Of a stretch of 64,000 nucleotides of DNA, positions 10,366 through 21,977 are shown piece by piece (within the stretch, counting starts at the first letter, position 1; each line of letters begins with the position of its first letter). The stretch is from Bacteroidia bacterium (GTDB lineage: Bacteria > Bacteroidota > Bacteroidia > B-17B0 > Aurantibacillaceae), in NCBI GenBank assembly GCA_020846335.1, contig JADLED010000256.1:37472-101471 (forward strand). The letters are read 5' to 3'. A model generated the notes under the pieces. It was not told the DNA's origin. It was given only the letters and a program-made list of their open reading frames with translations, and did not search any database. Position numbers and translations under genes: made by a program.

Positions 10366-11034
10366 ATGAGCGAGCTTATTGAGTTTAATAACGCCAGTAT
10401 TTTTCAGGATGAAAGACCCGTGGTGAGCGGCTTGAGTGTTACCATAAAAAAAGGCGAGTTTGTTTATTTGCTCGGAAAAACCGGCAGCGGAAAAAGTAGT
10501 TTTTTAAAAGTGCTTTATGGTGATTTGCCACTTAACTCGGGCAGTGCCAAGGTGTGTGGCTTTGATGTGGGCAATATTAAACCCCGCGAAATTCCGTTTT
10601 TGCGCCGCAAACTCGGCATTGTTTTTCAGGATTTTCAATTACTCAGCGACCGCAGTGTTTACAGTAACCTTCAGTTTGTGATGAAAGCCACCGGCTGGAG
10701 AGACGAAGCAAAAATGAAAGAGCGCATTGACGACGTGATAAAAAAAGTGGGGCTCGAAGGAAAGGGAAATAAAATGCCTCACGAGCTATCGGGTGGTGAG
10801 CAGCAACGTGTGAGCGTGGCGCGTGCATTGGTAAATGACCCTGAATTAATTTTAGCCGATGAACCAACCGGCAACCTCGATCCCGAAACTTCGGAAGAAA
10901 TATTAAAGTTGTTTAAACAACTCAGCGATACCGGCAGGGCCGTTTTGTTTGCCACACACGACATGATTGTGTACAACAAATTCAAATCGCGCACCCTGTT
11001 TTTTGAAGACGGTAAAGTAAGCGAAAGGAATTAA
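10366..11034 (+). CDS. ftsE: FtsE-like cell division ABC ATP-binding protein
   Basis: Walker [39 protein letters not shown]. Confidence 0.75.
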   Translation: MSELIEFNNASIFQDERPVVSGLSVTIKKGEFVYLLGKTGSGKSSFLKVLYGDLPLNSGSAKVCGFDVGNIKPREIPFLRRKLGIVFQDFQLLSDRSVYSNLQFVMKATGWRDEAKMKERIDDVIKKVGLEGKGNKMPHELSGGEQQRVSVARALVNDPELILADEPTGNLDPETSEEILKLFKQLSDTGRAVLFATHDMIVYNKFKSRTLFFEDGKVSERN

Positions 11035-11091
11035 TACCGTTGTTTTACTAAGTGTTCGCTTAAATTTATTTTTGAATAATTTTTTTAACCG

Positions 11092-11896
<805 letters not shown>

Positions 11897-11999
11897 GGTG
11901 CTGGTTTATATACACAAATGTATCATTTGGCAAGGAATTAAATGGTTTGCTGTCTGTTAAATTTTTAAGGCGTCGAAAGTTAAAAAATGAAATGTGATA

Positions 12000-12779
12000 T
12001 TATGGCACAAATTTAAGCCAGTAATAGTGCATTATTCTTCTGCTCAAACTATATCTCCGTCCACTGACAACTATGTCCTTGGTTTGAACAAACTCTAGCG
12101 AAAAAGAGGCGTACTTAAAGGGAGCTAATTCGTCAGGGTAGAATTTTAACAAATTAGTCCCGGTATCAAGTTTTTTTGTTATTTGTAAATTACCTTCAGA
12201 AAGGATAGCATTAAGAGTAAAATTTGCAGGGTTATTGAGAATTGTAAAAGTATTTATCGTGGATTTACTGAGTTGAATTGTATCTCCAATGTTAAAGGTA
12301 AGGGTAGGCATGAGTGTATCGAATTCGGTGTATGAAAATGAACCCAACTCATCAGAATCAAAACTCATATTAAAGCTTAACACCTTTTTTTTTGCGTCTT
12401 CGAAACTTGAATACCAAAGCGAATGTCCGGAAAGATAACCTGAACTTTCGTTGTAACTGCAATCGTATCCTCCAATTTTAGATTGTTTAATGTGTGGGTA
12501 TGCAGAAGCGATTTTATTAAACTGGCAGTCAAATGCGGGATTATAGTGATAAGGTGGGTTTTTTTGCATCCCTGTGGCAACTCTGAAATCAAAAAATCCA
12601 TAGTATTTATTCACATCGTTGTCAACGCTTTTTTCAACTATTATAGGTTCTGGTTTTTTGCACGAAAACAAAAGGAGTAATGGCACAAATAAAGAAATAT
12701 ATCTACTAATTCGTGGCTGCATTATTGGTAAAAGAATTTTCTGTAAAAGAAAAAATTTATTGTTTTTGTAAAATAGCAT
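12000..12779 (-). CDS. Uncharacterised lipoprotein
   Basis: LLLLFSCKKPEP lipobox. Confidence 0.6.
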   Translation of the reverse strand: MLFYKNNKFFLLQKILLPIMQPRISRYISLFVPLLLLFSCKKPEPIIVEKSVDNDVNKYYGFFDFRVATGMQKNPPYHYNPAFDCQFNKIASAYPHIKQSKIGGYDCSYNESSGYLSGHSLWYSSFEDAKKKVLSFNMSFDSDELGSFSYTEFDTLMPTLTFNIGDTIQLSKSTINTFTILNNPANFTLNAILSEGNLQITKKLDTGTNLLKFYPDELAPFKYASFSLEFVQTKDIVVSGRRYSLSRRIMHYYWLKFVP

Positions 12780-13423
12780 GACTGGTTGTTCATGATTTGT
12801 TCACTGGATTTATAGGCCTTTACATTTATTGTTGAAATGCCCCTGTAAGCCTCGAGAAATTCTTTATTTATCGTTACTTGTGTCGCCGGATAATTAACTC
12901 TAACATAATAATTAGCCTGTGATTGAAAATTATAGAGATAAATGTCAATAAAATCATAGTTTTTAAAACTACTCACATCCAGGGTAAAATTTTGATTGGA
13001 GTTAACTGAATCTACATTGAACCAATTAGAATTACTGAACCCTGGAGTTAAATTCATATCAGAAAAAGTATAGTTTCCGAATTCAGCAGAATAGGCCAGC
13101 CAATTACAGGCCGGCGAAAGGGCCGCTACTTTATTATTAATAACCGGAAGTTTCGCAATATTCAAACTGTTGCATTTAACCGAATCGAAACCGATCATAT
13201 ACGACAGTTTACTTACTGTATAATTTTTTTTGCAAGACGTTATAAAATCAACAACTGTATCGTAACCATTTGGTGTTTTATAAAAGTTGAGTTGCGCTTC
13301 GAAATATAGATTATATGTGGGCGGGGATTGTATTTCAACTACCCTTGTCTCAGGTTTTTTTTTACAATAAGTAAACAAAAAAATAAAAGGCAATATTCTT
13401 ATAAGCTTTGTTTCGAAGACCAT
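12722..13423 (-). CDS. Uncharacterised lipoprotein, resembles its neighbour
   Basis: FIFLFTYCKKKPET lipobox-like; similar size and architecture to 12000..12779. Confidence 0.55.
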   Translation of the reverse strand: MVFETKLIRILPFIFLFTYCKKKPETRVVEIQSPPTYNLYFEAQLNFYKTPNGYDTVVDFITSCKKNYTVSKLSYMIGFDSVKCNSLNIAKLPVINNKVAALSPACNWLAYSAEFGNYTFSDMNLTPGFSNSNWFNVDSVNSNQNFTLDVSSFKNYDFIDIYLYNFQSQANYYVRVNYPATQVTINKEFLEAYRGISTINVKAYKSSEQIMNNQSCYFTKTINFFFYRKFFYQ

Positions 13424-13438
13424 AAGGTCAAAATGTTT

Positions 13439-14443
13439 TTACTTTCCACTCACACTGCCATCGTAAGCCCATTTTAGATAAACAGCGCCCCAGGTGAAGC
13501 CGCCACCAAATGCTGAAAGAATAATGTTATCACCTTTTTTAAGTTGTTTTTCGTAATCCCATAACAACAGCGGAATGGTGCCTGCCGTGGTGTTGCCGTA
13601 ACGTTCTATGTTCATCATCACCTTTTCAGATCCAATGCCCATGCGGCTTGCAGTAGCATCAATAATGCGTTTGTTGGCCTGATGCGCCGCCAGCCATTTA
13701 ACCGTTTCAGCAGTTAAATTATTTTTCTCCATTATTTTAGCGCTTACCTCAGCCATGTTGTAAACCGCGTGTTTAAATACGGCCTGACCTTCCTGATAAA
13801 CATAATGCATTTTATTATCTACTGTTTCGTGCGAGGCGGGATTTAAAGAACCTCCGGCCTTCATGTGCAAATGGGTGCAACCGTTGCCATCAGCAAACAG
13901 CATAAAATCCATTACGCCACAATCGTCGGTAGTTGGCTCTAATAACACTGCGCCGGCGCCATCACCAAAAATAACACAGGTGGTGCGGTCGGTGTAATCA
14001 ATTATCCTACTCATCATGTCGGCGCCAACAATTACTACTTTTTTATACCGGCCGGTTTCAATAAACTGAGAACCCGTACTAAGTCCGTATAAAAATCCGG
14101 AGCAAGCGGCACTAAGGTCGTAGCCCCAGGCATTTTTAGCGCCTAATTTTGCACAAACTAGATTGGATGTTGAAGGAAAAACATAATCGGGTGTTACGGT
14201 TCCCACAATGAGCATGTCAATTTCTTCGGGGGTAATGCCTCTTTTTTTGCAGAGGAGTTTAACTGCTTCAACACACATATCGGAGGTGGCCTTTTTAGGG
14301 TCGTTTTCCAAATGGCGTTGTTTAATGCCGGTTCGGGAGGTAATCCACTCGTCGGTGGTATCAATAATTTTTTCGAGGTCGAAATTAGTAACAATATTAT
14401 CAGGTAAATAACCTGCTACTGCCGTTATTGCTGCTCTGGCCAT
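13439..14443 (-). CDS. fabH: 3-oxoacyl-ACP synthase III
   Basis: DLSAACSGFLYGLSTG active-site Cys, HQANKRI, GNTTAGTIPL. Confidence 0.95.
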   Translation of the reverse strand: MARAAITAVAGYLPDNIVTNFDLEKIIDTTDEWITSRTGIKQRHLENDPKKATSDMCVEAVKLLCKKRGITPEEIDMLIVGTVTPDYVFPSTSNLVCAKLGAKNAWGYDLSAACSGFLYGLSTGSQFIETGRYKKVVIVGADMMSRIIDYTDRTTCVIFGDGAGAVLLEPTTDDCGVMDFMLFADGNGCTHLHMKAGGSLNPASHETVDNKMHYVYQEGQAVFKHAVYNMAEVSAKIMEKNNLTAETVKWLAAHQANKRIIDATASRMGIGSEKVMMNIERYGNTTAGTIPLLLWDYEKQLKKGDNIILSAFGGGFTWGAVYLKWAYDGSVSGK

Positions 14444-15381
14444 TACTGAAATATTTGAGTGATTTTGTCGTTTAATTTGGCGTCCACCACATTTTTTGCA
14501 AGCACCAGCATGTTTTTAAATGCGAGAGAGGTAGAAATGCCGTGCCCGATAAGTACGTTTGAGTTAACACCTAATACCGGTGTGCCGCCATAGAGTTCGT
14601 AATTAAATTTATCGAAATACTCGTCACTGCGGTTGCGTGTTTTAATTACATCGTAAAATGCCTCGGCTGTTTTTAGCAAAATGTTGCCCACAAATCCTTC
14701 GCACACAATTACGTCGGCCTTGTCAGAAAATACCTCGCGACCTTCTACATTGCCCACAAAATTAAAATCTTTCGAATCTTTCATGAGTTCGTAAGCTGCC
14801 TGCGCCACCAGATTTCCTTTTTCGGGTTCTTCGCCAATGTTGAGCAAACCCACTTTTGGATTCTTGATTTTGTAAACTTCTTTAGAATAAATGGAGCCTA
14901 AAATTCCGAACTGATACAACACATCGGGTTTGCAATCGGCATTGGTGCCCACATCGAGCAACACGCCAAAGCCGCCGTTTTCTTTCGGAAGCAGCGTGGT
15001 AATGCAAGGACGAATAACACCCGGAATGGCTTTAACGGTAAACATAGAGCCTACCAGCATGGCGCCTGTATTGCCAGCACTGGCAAACACATCAATTTGT
15101 TTTTCCTTTAACAATCTGAATCCTAAAAAAATGCTGCTGTTGGGTTTTTGCGAAAAGGCTTTGGTAGGTGCTTCGCCCATTTCAATAACATCGGTGGTAT
15201 GAACGTATTCAAACTGCTCGGGGTCAACGTTATGCTTAACAAAATAATCACGGGCCACGCCGCTATCGCCAATCAGCACCAGTTTTACGTCGGCAGGGAG
15301 CTCTTTTGATGCCATCACCACGCCTTCCAGGCAATTTTTGGGAGCAAAATCCCCCCCTAAAATGTCGAAGCCTATCTTCAT
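14443..15381 (-). CDS. plsX: Phosphate acyltransferase
   Basis: MKIGFDILGGDFAPKNCLEG, DVGTNADCKP; adjacent to fabH. Confidence 0.95.
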   Translation of the reverse strand: MKIGFDILGGDFAPKNCLEGVVMASKELPADVKLVLIGDSGVARDYFVKHNVDPEQFEYVHTTDVIEMGEAPTKAFSQKPNSSIFLGFRLLKEKQIDVFASAGNTGAMLVGSMFTVKAIPGVIRPCITTLLPKENGGFGVLLDVGTNADCKPDVLYQFGILGSIYSKEVYKIKNPKVGLLNIGEEPEKGNLVAQAAYELMKDSKDFNFVGNVEGREVFSDKADVIVCEGFVGNILLKTAEAFYDVIKTRNRSDEYFDKFNYELYGGTPVLGVNSNVLIGHGISTSLAFKNMLVLAKNVVDAKLNDKITQIFQ

Positions 15382-15465
15382 ATTTACTCTAAGTTTTAAC
15401 TAAAATACAATAATACAATTTTAAATTTTTAAAAACAGCTTAAAAATACTTTGATTTTATAAAAA

Positions 15466-16713
15466 TTACTGTGCGTTAAATGTGAGGGATATCCGAGCGC
15501 CCTTATCATTGCTAAAATTAACCCTGCCATCTATCTGTTCAGTGAGTGTTTTTATAAGATAAATTCCAAGTGATTGGTCTTCGGAATCGGGATTAAAATT
15601 TATTGGAAAACCCGGACCATTGTCTTTTATGATTAACTCAATGTCATCGCCAAGTGTCAATATCGACACGGCAAATTCGCCCGCCAAATTGGGCTGTGCG
15701 CGATAAACGTATTTAATGCTGTTGGTCACAATTTCGTTAATTATTAAGCCCAGTGGAATTGACTTGCTGACTGGTAACACAATGTTGGCGCAATTAAATG
15801 TAATTTTTACTTTTTTGGAAAGGTTGCAACTATTAAAAAGTTCCATCACCAGTTCGTGGATGTATTTATCAATTTGTATGCTTTTAAGGTTGGAGTTATC
15901 GTAGAGCATTTTATGCACCAGAGCCATACTCATGATGCGGGCTTTACTGTCGTTCAATGCCTGTCGTGCCTCCTCGTTATTGGTGGCATCTTCCTGCAAA
16001 TTTAATAAGCCTGTGATGATAGCAAGATTGTTTTTAACCCGGTGGTGCAATTCGGCCAATAAAATTTCTTTTTCTTTTAAGGTGGCGCGCACCTCTTCGC
16101 GGGTTAATAACAAATCCTTGTTCTGAACAATTATTTCCTGATTTTGATTATATATCAAACGGGTAAGCATAACACTCATCACTACGGTAATAATAGAAGA
16201 AATGACTAAATTGAAATACCACATTATTTTCATTTTTTCTTCAGAAAAAACCGCGCCCTTATTAATTGGTAAATCGAGCAACAAATTGCCTGCAAAAAAT
16301 AAACCGCAAACCACCAAATGCAGGGTGGCAAACCTGTCGAACCGCGAAGGGTTGCTGAGCAAAGCCACACTGATGATTAAATTGTAATAATACAGATACG
16401 AGCCTGAGTTTTGTGGATAGTATTGATTGATAAAAAAAATAGCCCCGTTTACGTAAAAGGTAAAAATAAAAAAAGCCCAAAAACTTAGTTTGCGTTTATT
16501 TAGCCACAACGAAAAAATGCTGAAACCAAAAAAAATAAAATTGGAAAAAACAGGGTAGTTAGCCTGTATAATAATCGATACGCACAACCCCACAAGCAAA
16601 CAAAAAGCCACAAATAAATTAAGAACGTTGATGGTTTTTATTCGTCGTCGGTCAGATGCGCTTAAACTACTCTCAATGCCTAAATTAATCAGGCTGTGAA
16701 AAATGTGTTTCAA
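15466..16713 (-). CDS. Membrane sensor histidine kinase (HisKA_2-type)
   Basis: ELHHRVKNNLAIITGLLNLQ H-box, HATPase DNGPGFP, N-terminal TM segments. Confidence 0.9.
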   Translation of the reverse strand: MKHIFHSLINLGIESSLSASDRRRIKTINVLNLFVAFCLLVGLCVSIIIQANYPVFSNFIFFGFSIFSLWLNKRKLSFWAFFIFTFYVNGAIFFINQYYPQNSGSYLYYYNLIISVALLSNPSRFDRFATLHLVVCGLFFAGNLLLDLPINKGAVFSEEKMKIMWYFNLVISSIITVVMSVMLTRLIYNQNQEIIVQNKDLLLTREEVRATLKEKEILLAELHHRVKNNLAIITGLLNLQEDATNNEEARQALNDSKARIMSMALVHKMLYDNSNLKSIQIDKYIHELVMELFNSCNLSKKVKITFNCANIVLPVSKSIPLGLIINEIVTNSIKYVYRAQPNLAGEFAVSILTLGDDIELIIKDNGPGFPINFNPDSEDQSLGIYLIKTLTEQIDGRVNFSNDKGARISLTFNAQ

Positions 16714-16735
16714 TAAAATTACGCGTGTTTAACAA

Positions 16736-16764
16736 TACAAAAAGCAGGCACAAACGGCCTGCTA
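16736..16764 (-). terminator. Intrinsic terminator candidate downstream of rpmF
   Basis: Minus strand AGCAGGCCGTTTGTGCCTGCTTTTT. Confidence 0.6.
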
Positions 16765-16803
16765 CTTTAGTATCTCGTAAAAAGTAATGTTTAACAAAAG
16801 CTA

Positions 16804-16989
16804 TTACGCTTTTTTCTCCATTACTACATTTCCCTTGTAGTAAAGTTTTCCTTCAAACCAGTGTGCACGGTGCATTAAGTGTGCTTCGCCAGTGGCAGAA
16901 TCTTTGGAAATAGTCATTGATGGTGCTTTGTATGTGGCACGACGTGAATCTCTACGTGAGCGGGATAATTTTCGCTTTGGATTAGGCAT
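16804..16989 (-). CDS. rpmF: 50S ribosomal protein L32
   Basis: [22 protein letters not shown]. Confidence 0.95.
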   Translation of the reverse strand: MPNPKRKLSRSRRDSRRATYKAPSMTISKDSATGEAHLMHRAHWFEGKLYYKGNVVMEKKA

Positions 16990-17000
16990 GTTATTTTATT

Positions 17001-17543
17001 TTAATTTTTATTGAACTTTATTTTATTTAATTGCTCCCACATGGGATTGTTTGGTTCTTCGTTTGTTTCTTCTTTCTCCTGGCCTGCTGCTACTTCGTTG
17101 AGTTTGTCGAGTGTTTCTTTATCACACACAAACTCTTCGCTGTCTATTTCGCAGGGCACGCGCCTTGCGGGCAAAGCCAGAACAATGTATTCGTATAAAT
17201 AGTGAGCCACATCAAACTCTTCCTGCCCTTCGGGAATTACCAGAATTTCGTCGGTACTTTCTTCAGGATTGCCATGTTTAATTACCAGATTTTCTTCGGC
17301 ATCTACCGGAAAATCAAAGTTTTTTAAACATCGGTCGCAGTCCATACCCACCGTGCCTTCAATACTAAAGTGCATTTGCAGCAAATTGTTTTGCTTGGTA
17401 AGTCTGGCACTCACATCAATGGCAGCCGTGCTTATCTCACTATTTTCAATGTTTGCAAAGAACGAATCGTTTACTTCGAAATCAAAATCGTGTAAACCCA
17501 CAGGCAGTCCGCCAAACTGTATTATGTACTGACTTTTGCCCAT
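17001..17543 (-). CDS. yceD: YceD/DUF177 family protein
   Basis: CDRCLKNFDFPVDAEENL, adjacent to rpmF. Confidence 0.85.
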   Translation of the reverse strand: MGKSQYIIQFGGLPVGLHDFDFEVNDSFFANIENSEISTAAIDVSARLTKQNNLLQMHFSIEGTVGMDCDRCLKNFDFPVDAEENLVIKHGNPEESTDEILVIPEGQEEFDVAHYLYEYIVLALPARRVPCEIDSEEFVCDKETLDKLNEVAAGQEKEETNEEPNNPMWEQLNKIKFNKN

Positions 17544-17697
17544 TCCCCTCTTTTTAAAAAGGACTGCAAATATAGGCTTTTAGTTTGATTTACAAAACAA
17601 TATGCCCTGTTATGTTAAGTGATTTTATTTGAAGCCAGAAAAAACGAAGAAATGTTCAGTTTTTAGTCAAAATTGGCTCAAAACGACCTCATTTTAA

Positions 17698-19386
17698 TCA
17701 AAAATCGCGATAAATGTTCCAAAAACTGGTTTTAAATGCCAGATAAATATAGGGGTTTTGCAGGGTGTAACGTCCGCTAATTTCTTCCGAATGCTGAATG
17801 TAGGCCAATTCAAGGCGCATATTCATGTCGGGAACAATAAAATAGGTAAATTTTATCTGACTTTGCATGATGGTACTTTTTACCCCCTGACCGGTTTTGT
17901 TTCCATACTCCAGTGTGTTTTTATTGCGGGTATTATAACTTAAAAAAATATTTTGCCCCACGTTTGAGTTGGTGCCCGTTGTGTCTTTACCCACAATGGC
18001 GTACATGCCCTGTAAACTCAGTTCCCAGTTATTGCGACGAAGGTTTACAAAGCCCAACACCTCTTTAAAGTTGGCACCCAGCGGATGTGCCAAAGACATT
18101 CCATAGTGTCCGTAGTTTTGCACCACATCGCCATGCGAATACGTGAATGGCCGCACCTGATTGTATTCGGCCTGCAGTTTTAAACCCTTTACGCCAAAGG
18201 CATTCACGTATTTGGCACCCAGTTGCCAGCCCTGTTTGTTGCCCCACCAGCCTTTGCGGGCCCTGATTTCCTTTAATAAAAACTCATCCACCGCTAACTG
18301 CCCATACAGCTTTACTTTTTTAAAGAGTGTGGCGTTTAGGTTCATGCCTACAAACGAATTGTCGGGCGAACCAATGGAGTATTCCAGCGGACGAATAAAT
18401 ATAAACGGATTGAGGTAGTTCACTTCAAAACCCCTTACCTGATTGGTGTCGGTGCCTTTCCAGATCACATTTTCAAATAAACCAACATTTAATTCTTTTA
18501 AAATATTGTAACTCAAATAATGAAATGTTCCGAACTTATTCTTGTAATTATTTTTTAATCCGCCCGAATACGTAACGTCGTACATCCAACTGTACCAAAC
18601 GTTGTATTGCAAGCGCCAGATGTTGGTATTGATTCTGAAATAAGGATAGGCGGCTGCGTAATCGCTCAATAACAAACTGCGGTAACCATCGCCAATAAAA
18701 TGTTTGTCGCGACCCAACTGAAAATTAAATATTTTGTTGTTGTTGGGCGAATAAGAAAGATAGCCTGTGTAATCAAAAAAATTGTAGCCCGATTTGTACT
18801 TGCCATAGCCCTGACCGTATTCAGGAAGTATGCCCTGTTTACTAAAAGCCGTATCCACATAAAATGGCAAGGCGCTTTTGCCACCGAATACCGAAGCGGC
18901 AAAGGTAAAATCGTTGTTGATGTTTATTTTTACATGTGTGCCGCCAAGGCTGGAAAGTAGTGGTTTTTTAAGAAGGGCATCGTAACCGGTTTCCACATCT
19001 AAAATTGGGTGCGCCTGCACATTGTACCAAATGCGTTTTTGCGGACTCTCGTTGAGTGTTTTACTAAGAAAATAATTTTTAAAGGCATAAAACCGAAATG
19101 GCACTGCAGAATCGGTGGCATTGGCAAAGGTGCTGCTAAGGTAAGGCTTAAAGGCTGAGTGAAAAGTAGTGTTGGGTTTGGATATGTTCCAGTAATCAAA
19201 GGCCTGCTGCACATCCCCATTAATAAAGGCATTGCGCGCCTGTTGGTCGTATTGGGCAAAATACACAAGGGGACAAAAAATTATTATGAGCAGTGCTTTT
19301 TTCACAGTGATGGTAAAAATAAGGAAAACAAAATGAGTGCCCGTGGCTGTTTTTGAAAATAAAAAACCCGTCCTGAAAAAAATCAA
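17698..19386 (-). CDS. RemB/Wzi-like outer-membrane protein
   Basis: NFQLGRDKHFIGDGYRSLLLSD...NLNATLFKKVKLYGQLAVDEF; beta-barrel pattern. Confidence 0.55.
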   Translation of the reverse strand: MIFFRTGFLFSKTATGTHFVFLIFTITVKKALLIIIFCPLVYFAQYDQQARNAFINGDVQQAFDYWNISKPNTTFHSAFKPYLSSTFANATDSAVPFRFYAFKNYFLSKTLNESPQKRIWYNVQAHPILDVETGYDALLKKPLLSSLGGTHVKININNDFTFAASVFGGKSALPFYVDTAFSKQGILPEYGQGYGKYKSGYNFFDYTGYLSYSPNNNKIFNFQLGRDKHFIGDGYRSLLLSDYAAAYPYFRINTNIWRLQYNVWYSWMYDVTYSGGLKNNYKNKFGTFHYLSYNILKELNVGLFENVIWKGTDTNQVRGFEVNYLNPFIFIRPLEYSIGSPDNSFVGMNLNATLFKKVKLYGQLAVDEFLLKEIRARKGWWGNKQGWQLGAKYVNAFGVKGLKLQAEYNQVRPFTYSHGDVVQNYGHYGMSLAHPLGANFKEVLGFVNLRRNNWELSLQGMYAIVGKDTTGTNSNVGQNIFLSYNTRNKNTLEYGNKTGQGVKSTIMQSQIKFTYFIVPDMNMRLELAYIQHSEEISGRYTLQNPYIYLAFKTSFWNIYRDF

Positions 19387-19393
19387 GACGGGT
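19361..19393 (-). terminator. Intrinsic terminator downstream of mdh
   Basis: ACCCGTC-tt..-GACGGGT type hairpin with T-run on minus strand. Confidence 0.7.
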
Positions 19394-19413
19394 ACTTATA
19401 AGAATTAAAATAA

Positions 19414-20352
19414 TTAAATCGCTTTCATTTCGCTTAATACGCTGTTCATGTTACGAACGGCGTCGGCGCTTTTGTTAAAAGCCGCTTGTTCTTCGGCGTT
19501 GAGTTTGTAATCCACAATCGATTCCCAACCGTTTTTGCCAATGATTACAGGCACTCCCAAACAAATGTCTTTTTGTCCGTATTCACCGTCTAAATAAACG
19601 CAGCAAGGGAATAATTTTTTCTGATCGTTTACAATGCTGTTAACCAAAGCGGCTACTGCAGCTCCCGGCGCATACCAGGCACTGGTGCCCAACATACCGG
19701 TTAAGGTAGCGCCACCCACCATGGTATCAGCAGCTACTTTTTTAAGTGCTTCAGCATCCATAAACTGAGAAACCGGAACGCCGGTGTAAGCAGCAAAACG
19801 GGTTAATGGAATCATGGTAGTATCACCATGTCCGCCAATTACCACACCGCTGATATCGCTGGCAGGTGCATTAAGTGCGGCAGATAAATAATATTTAAAA
19901 CGGGCGCTGTCTAAAATTCCACCCATACCAATGATGCGGTTTTTTGGAAGCTTGCTGTCTTTCAACGCCAGATAGGTCATGGTATCCATTGGGTTGCTCA
20001 CCACAATAATAATGGCTTCCGGCGAATATTTTAAAATGTTAGAAGTAACATCTTTTACAATGCCTGCATTAATGCCAATCAGTTCTTCACGGGTCATACC
20101 CGGTTTACGGGGAATACCGCTGGTAATTACCACTACGCTGCTACCGGCAGTTTTGCTGTAGTCGCCGGTGCTGCCACTGATGCGGGTGTTAAAACCATTG
20201 AGGGTGGCGGTTTGCATAAGGTCAAGTGCTTTACCTTCGGCAAAATTTGGTTTAATATCCAGGATTACTACTTCGCTGGCAATGCGGTTAAGGGCAATGT
20301 ATTCGGCACAACTGGCTCCTACGTTTCCTGCTCCAATTACTGATACTTTCAT
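19414..20352 (-). CDS. mdh: Malate dehydrogenase
   Basis: VSVIGAGNVGASCAEYIA, GIPRKPGMTREELIGINAGIV, GGHGDTTMIPLTR. Confidence 0.95.
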   Translation of the reverse strand: MKVSVIGAGNVGASCAEYIALNRIASEVVILDIKPNFAEGKALDLMQTATLNGFNTRISGSTGDYSKTAGSSVVVITSGIPRKPGMTREELIGINAGIVKDVTSNILKYSPEAIIIVVSNPMDTMTYLALKDSKLPKNRIIGMGGILDSARFKYYLSAALNAPASDISGVVIGGHGDTTMIPLTRFAAYTGVPVSQFMDAEALKKVAADTMVGGATLTGMLGTSAWYAPGAAVAALVNSIVNDQKKLFPCCVYLDGEYGQKDICLGVPVIIGKNGWESIVDYKLNAEEQAAFNKSADAVRNMNSVLSEMKAI

Positions 20353-20484
20353 GAGATTTTATGTTTTAAAAAATGAATATGATTAAAGAGCGACAAAAGT
20401 AAATAATTTCTGCCACAGATTGCAGAGTTTTGAGCAAATGTATTTTGTGACGAATAAGAAATATGTAAAAGTTCAAGCCTTTGT

Positions 20485-21930
20485 TTAAAGTGGCTGAATT
20501 CTTGCTGCCAGGTTCAATAATTTGGATTCTTCAAACGAATCGGCCATTAACTGCAAACCCATTGGAAGCCCGTTGCTGTGCATGCCGCAGGGAACCGAAA
20601 TAGCAGGAATGCCCACAATTGGTGCCTGCACGGTGAAAATATCCTCGAGATACATTTTTATTGGGTCGGCACTGTTTTTACCAAACTCAAAGGCGGTGCC
20701 GGGAGTGGATGGTGTTAAAATAAAATCAAAATCCTTAAAAATATCTTTGGTTTTGTCATGAACCAATCGTCTTACGCGTTGGCCTTTGGCATAATACGCA
20801 TCGTAATAACCGGCGCTTAACACAAAAGTGCCTAACATAATGCGGCGTTTTACTTCCTTGCCAAAGCCCTCGCTGCGCGATTTTTTATAGGTGCTTTCCA
20901 AATCGGTGGCCTTGCTGCTGCGGTAACCGTAGTGAATGCCGGTGAAACGCGATAAATTGGAAGATGCCTCGGCTGTGGTGAGCACATAATAAATGGGCAC
21001 CAAATAATCCAGATATGGAAAGCTGATGGCCTCTACGGTATGCCCGTCGGCTCTGAGTTTGGCAATGTGTTTTTCAACAGATGCTTTTATTTCCGGATCG
21101 AGGCCTTCGTTTTCGATGCACTCTTTTAAGTAAGCAATTTTGTATTTTTTGTCGGAACTTAATTCTTTTGAAAAGGCTGCTACTTTTTTAGAAGAAGAGG
21201 TGTTATCATGCGCATCCTGCCCACAAATTACTTCCAGCACGAGAGCGTTGTCTTCAACTGTTTTTGTGATGGGCCCAATTTGATCGAACGATGAGGCGTA
21301 GGCAATTAAGCCATAGCGCGACACACGGCCGTACGTGGGTTTAATGCCCACGGTACCCGTAAACGAAGCAGGCTGGCGAATTGAGCCTCCTGTGTCGGAA
21401 CCTAAAGTAACATGGCATAAATTAGCAGCCACCGCAGCCGCCGCGCCACCCGAAGAACCACCGGGCACACATTTTTCGTTTAAAGGATTAAGCACATTTC
21501 CGTAAGCCGAATTTTCGTTGCTGCTGCCCATGGCAAACTCGTCGCAGTTAAGTCTTCCTATAATAATGGCATCTTCGGCCAAAAGTCTTTCCACAACAGT
21601 GGCGGAGTACAACGACTCAAAACCCTGAAGTATTTTGGATGAGGCAGAAACTTTATGGCCTTTGTAACAAATATTATCTTTTAAGCCCACAATTACACCG
21701 GCCAGTTTGCCGGCTGTTCCGGCCTTTATCTTTGCATCCACACGCTCTGCCTGCTCAAGAGCTGAAGCATCAAACACTTCTAAAAAGGCATTGAGGTGTT
21801 TCTTTTTTTCAATTTCGGCAATGGCCTGTTGGGTAATTGCCTTGCAGGTGGTTAGTGCCGAACGGAGGTCGGATTGCAATTGACGGATGGTGGTAAATGT
21901 GTACACTTTCTTAATTTTTAAAAACAACAA
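20485..21930 (-). CDS. gatA: Asp-tRNA(Asn)/Glu-tRNA(Gln) amidotransferase subunit A
   Basis: GGSSGGAAAAVAANLCHVTLGSDTGGSIRQPASF amidase signature; true start may be a few codons downstream (GTG, VYTFTTIRQL). Confidence 0.95.
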   Translation of the reverse strand: MLFLKIKKVYTFTTIRQLQSDLRSALTTCKAITQQAIAEIEKKKHLNAFLEVFDASALEQAERVDAKIKAGTAGKLAGVIVGLKDNICYKGHKVSASSKILQGFESLYSATVVERLLAEDAIIIGRLNCDEFAMGSSNENSAYGNVLNPLNEKCVPGGSSGGAAAAVAANLCHVTLGSDTGGSIRQPASFTGTVGIKPTYGRVSRYGLIAYASSFDQIGPITKTVEDNALVLEVICGQDAHDNTSSSKKVAAFSKELSSDKKYKIAYLKECIENEGLDPEIKASVEKHIAKLRADGHTVEAISFPYLDYLVPIYYVLTTAEASSNLSRFTGIHYGYRSSKATDLESTYKKSRSEGFGKEVKRRIMLGTFVLSAGYYDAYYAKGQRVRRLVHDKTKDIFKDFDFILTPSTPGTAFEFGKNSADPIKMYLEDIFTVQAPIVGIPAISVPCGMHSNGLPMGLQLMADSFEESKLLNLAARIQPL

Positions 21931-21958
21931 AAGCGTTATTCAGGCTGAACAACGCTTT
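21929..21958 (-). terminator. Intrinsic terminator candidate downstream of tatA
   Basis: AAAGCGTTGTTCAGCCTGAATAACGCTTTT on minus strand. Confidence 0.65.
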
Positions 21959-21977
21959 AAATCTACTACAATAAATT

